Assembly: GCA_903845455.1 (NCBI GenBank)
Contig: CAIMXN010000069.1
Location: forward strand, 1 to 6,471
Reading direction: 5' to 3'
From: an uncultured beta proteobacterium
GTDB lineage: Bacteria > Pseudomonadota > Gammaproteobacteria > Burkholderiales > Burkholderiaceae
DNA length: 6,471 bases
Both the position numbers and the translations under genes were made by a program. The notes below the pieces were generated by a model that saw only the letters and a program-made list of their open reading frames with translations, was not told where the DNA came from and made no database searches. Positions 5,771-6,471 of the stretch are shown in pieces (positions within the stretch are counted from its first letter, which is position 1; each line of letters opens with the position of its first letter).

Positions 5771-6471
5771 TGGATAATATATTCGTGAACGCAAAGATGA
5801 CAGCAAAACATAAAGAAATGGCCGAGTGGTATCGGCGTGCTCAAGAAGAGATTCTGGATAGCATGGATGAAGAGCTCGAAATGGAGCTTGATGATGATCG
5901 TCTTTCACCAGATGGCGAAAGTGGCTCTTCAATTCCGCGCCATCTCTACTTTAAAGAATTGTTTCGTCTTCAAGGTGAATTAGTCAAACTGCAAGACTGG
6001 GTTGTTGAGAACAAATTAAAAGTTGCTGTTTTATTTGAAGGTCGAGACTCTGCTGGTAAGGGTGGGGCAATCAAGCGAATTGCCCAGCGTCTCAATCCCC
6101 GAGTCTGTAAGGTGGTTGCACTCCCAGCCCCGAATGAACGTGAGAAGACCCAGTGGTATTTTCAAAGATATATTCAGCATTTGCCTGCTGGCGGTGAAAT
6201 TGTTCTATTTGACCGCAGTTGGTATAACCGTGCCGGTGTAGAAAGAGTCATGGGTTTTTGTACTGACTATGAATATGAAGAGTTCTTAAGAACCGTACCA
6301 GATCTTGAGCGCATGATGATTAGTTCAGGCGTTATTTTGATCAAGTACTGGTTCTCAATCTCGGATGATGAGCAATACAACCGCTTTATGATGCGCATTC
6401 ATGATCCACTCAAGCAGTGGAAACTCAGTCCAATGGACCTAGAGGCACGCCGCCTTTGGGAGGCCTATACC
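5770..6471 (+). CDS. ppk2: Polyphosphate kinase 2, partial (3' end beyond the window)
   Basis: PPK2 enzymes transfer phosphate between polyphosphate and nucleotides, usually making GTP/ATP from polyphosphate. The first 234 residues are present; typical class I proteins are about 300 aa, so perhaps 60-70 are missing. Visible: Walker A FEGRDSAGKGG (89-99), WYFQRY (129-134), Walker B-like LFDRSWYNRAGVERVMGF (146-163), and the lid-side block RIHDPLKQWKLSPMDLEA (209-226). There is one PPK2 domain, with an acidic N-terminal stretch (30-50). The frame stays open from a stop at 5743-5745. Starts possible are ATG 5770, GTG 5785 and ATG 5797; none has a clear ribosome binding site. If the Pho-like promoter just upstream is used, ATG 5797 (giving MTAKHKEM) is the more likely start. 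Nucleotide preference (ADP, GDP or NMP) cannot be told here. Confidence 0.93.
   Translation, partial: MDNIFVNAKMTAKHKEMAEWYRRAQEEILDSMDEELEMELDDDRLSPDGESGSSIPRHLYFKELFRLQGELVKLQDWVVENKLKVAVLFEGRDSAGKGGAIKRIAQRLNPRVCKVVALPAPNEREKTQWYFQRYIQHLPAGGEIVLFDRSWYNRAGVERVMGFCTDYEYEEFLRTVPDLERMMISSGVILIKYWFSISDDEQYNRFMMRIHDPLKQWKLSPMDLEARRLWEAYT

Noticed and set aside
5797..5803. Perfect CTGTCAT on the minus strand at the start of ppk2
   Set aside because: No second half-site at 11 bp on either side and no minus-strand gene downstream; likely chance within coding sequence.
5714..5932. Minus-strand open frame over the ppk2 start
   Set aside because: It covers the clear PPK2 coding frame and the intergenic Pho-like box, and has no recognisable domain.
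1..6471. CRISPR arrays, tRNA or rRNA genes, insertion sequences, attachment sites
   Set aside because: No repeat arrays, tRNA-like folds, transposase motifs or terminal inverted repeats seen; base use is even across the window.

Overview
The window looks like a chromosomal segment from a freshwater-type betaproteobacterium, most like Polynucleobacter (Burkholderiaceae). This rests on moderate GC, dense and short-spaced genes, and the protein types; it is recognition from memory, not a database result. There are seven protein genes, no RNA genes, and no sign of mobile DNA.

Layout. (1) 1-73: promoter of ppx, with a PhoB-type box placed exactly 10 bp upstream of a -10 element. (2) 74-1636 (+): exopolyphosphatase ppx. 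(3) 4868 down to 1647 (-): a tight four-gene run read plcP - agt - dgkA - olsB: a calcineurin-like phosphoesterase of the phospholipase C PlcP type, a GT4 glycosyltransferase, a diacylglycerol kinase, and an OlsB-like N-acyltransferase. It converges on ppx, with 10 bp between the stop codons and a small hairpin over both. (4) 4869-4953: an 85-bp divergent promoter region holding four 7-mers resembling the Pho half-site, phased at 11 bp and facing plcP. (5) 4954-5736 (+): a PlsC/OlsA-like membrane acyltransferase. (6) 5737-5769: a short gap with a third Pho-like box. (7) 5770 to the window end (+): ppk2, a polyphosphate kinase 2 cut off by the window edge.

How the genes may work together. In marine bacteria and rhizobia, PlcP removes the headgroup of phospholipids under phosphate starvation and leaves diacylglycerol. 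A co-transcribed Agt glycosylates that diacylglycerol to make phosphorus-free glycolipids. OlsB with an OlsA-type acyltransferase makes ornithine lipids, a second phosphorus-free membrane lipid. DgkA could return diacylglycerol to phosphatidic acid. With ppx and ppk2 on the flanks, the window reads as a phosphate-starvation island: membrane lipid replacement by two routes, plus polyphosphate turnover, with candidate PhoB sites at three promoters. The gene families are clear. The shared purpose and the PhoB control are inference from the Pho-like sites and gene order.
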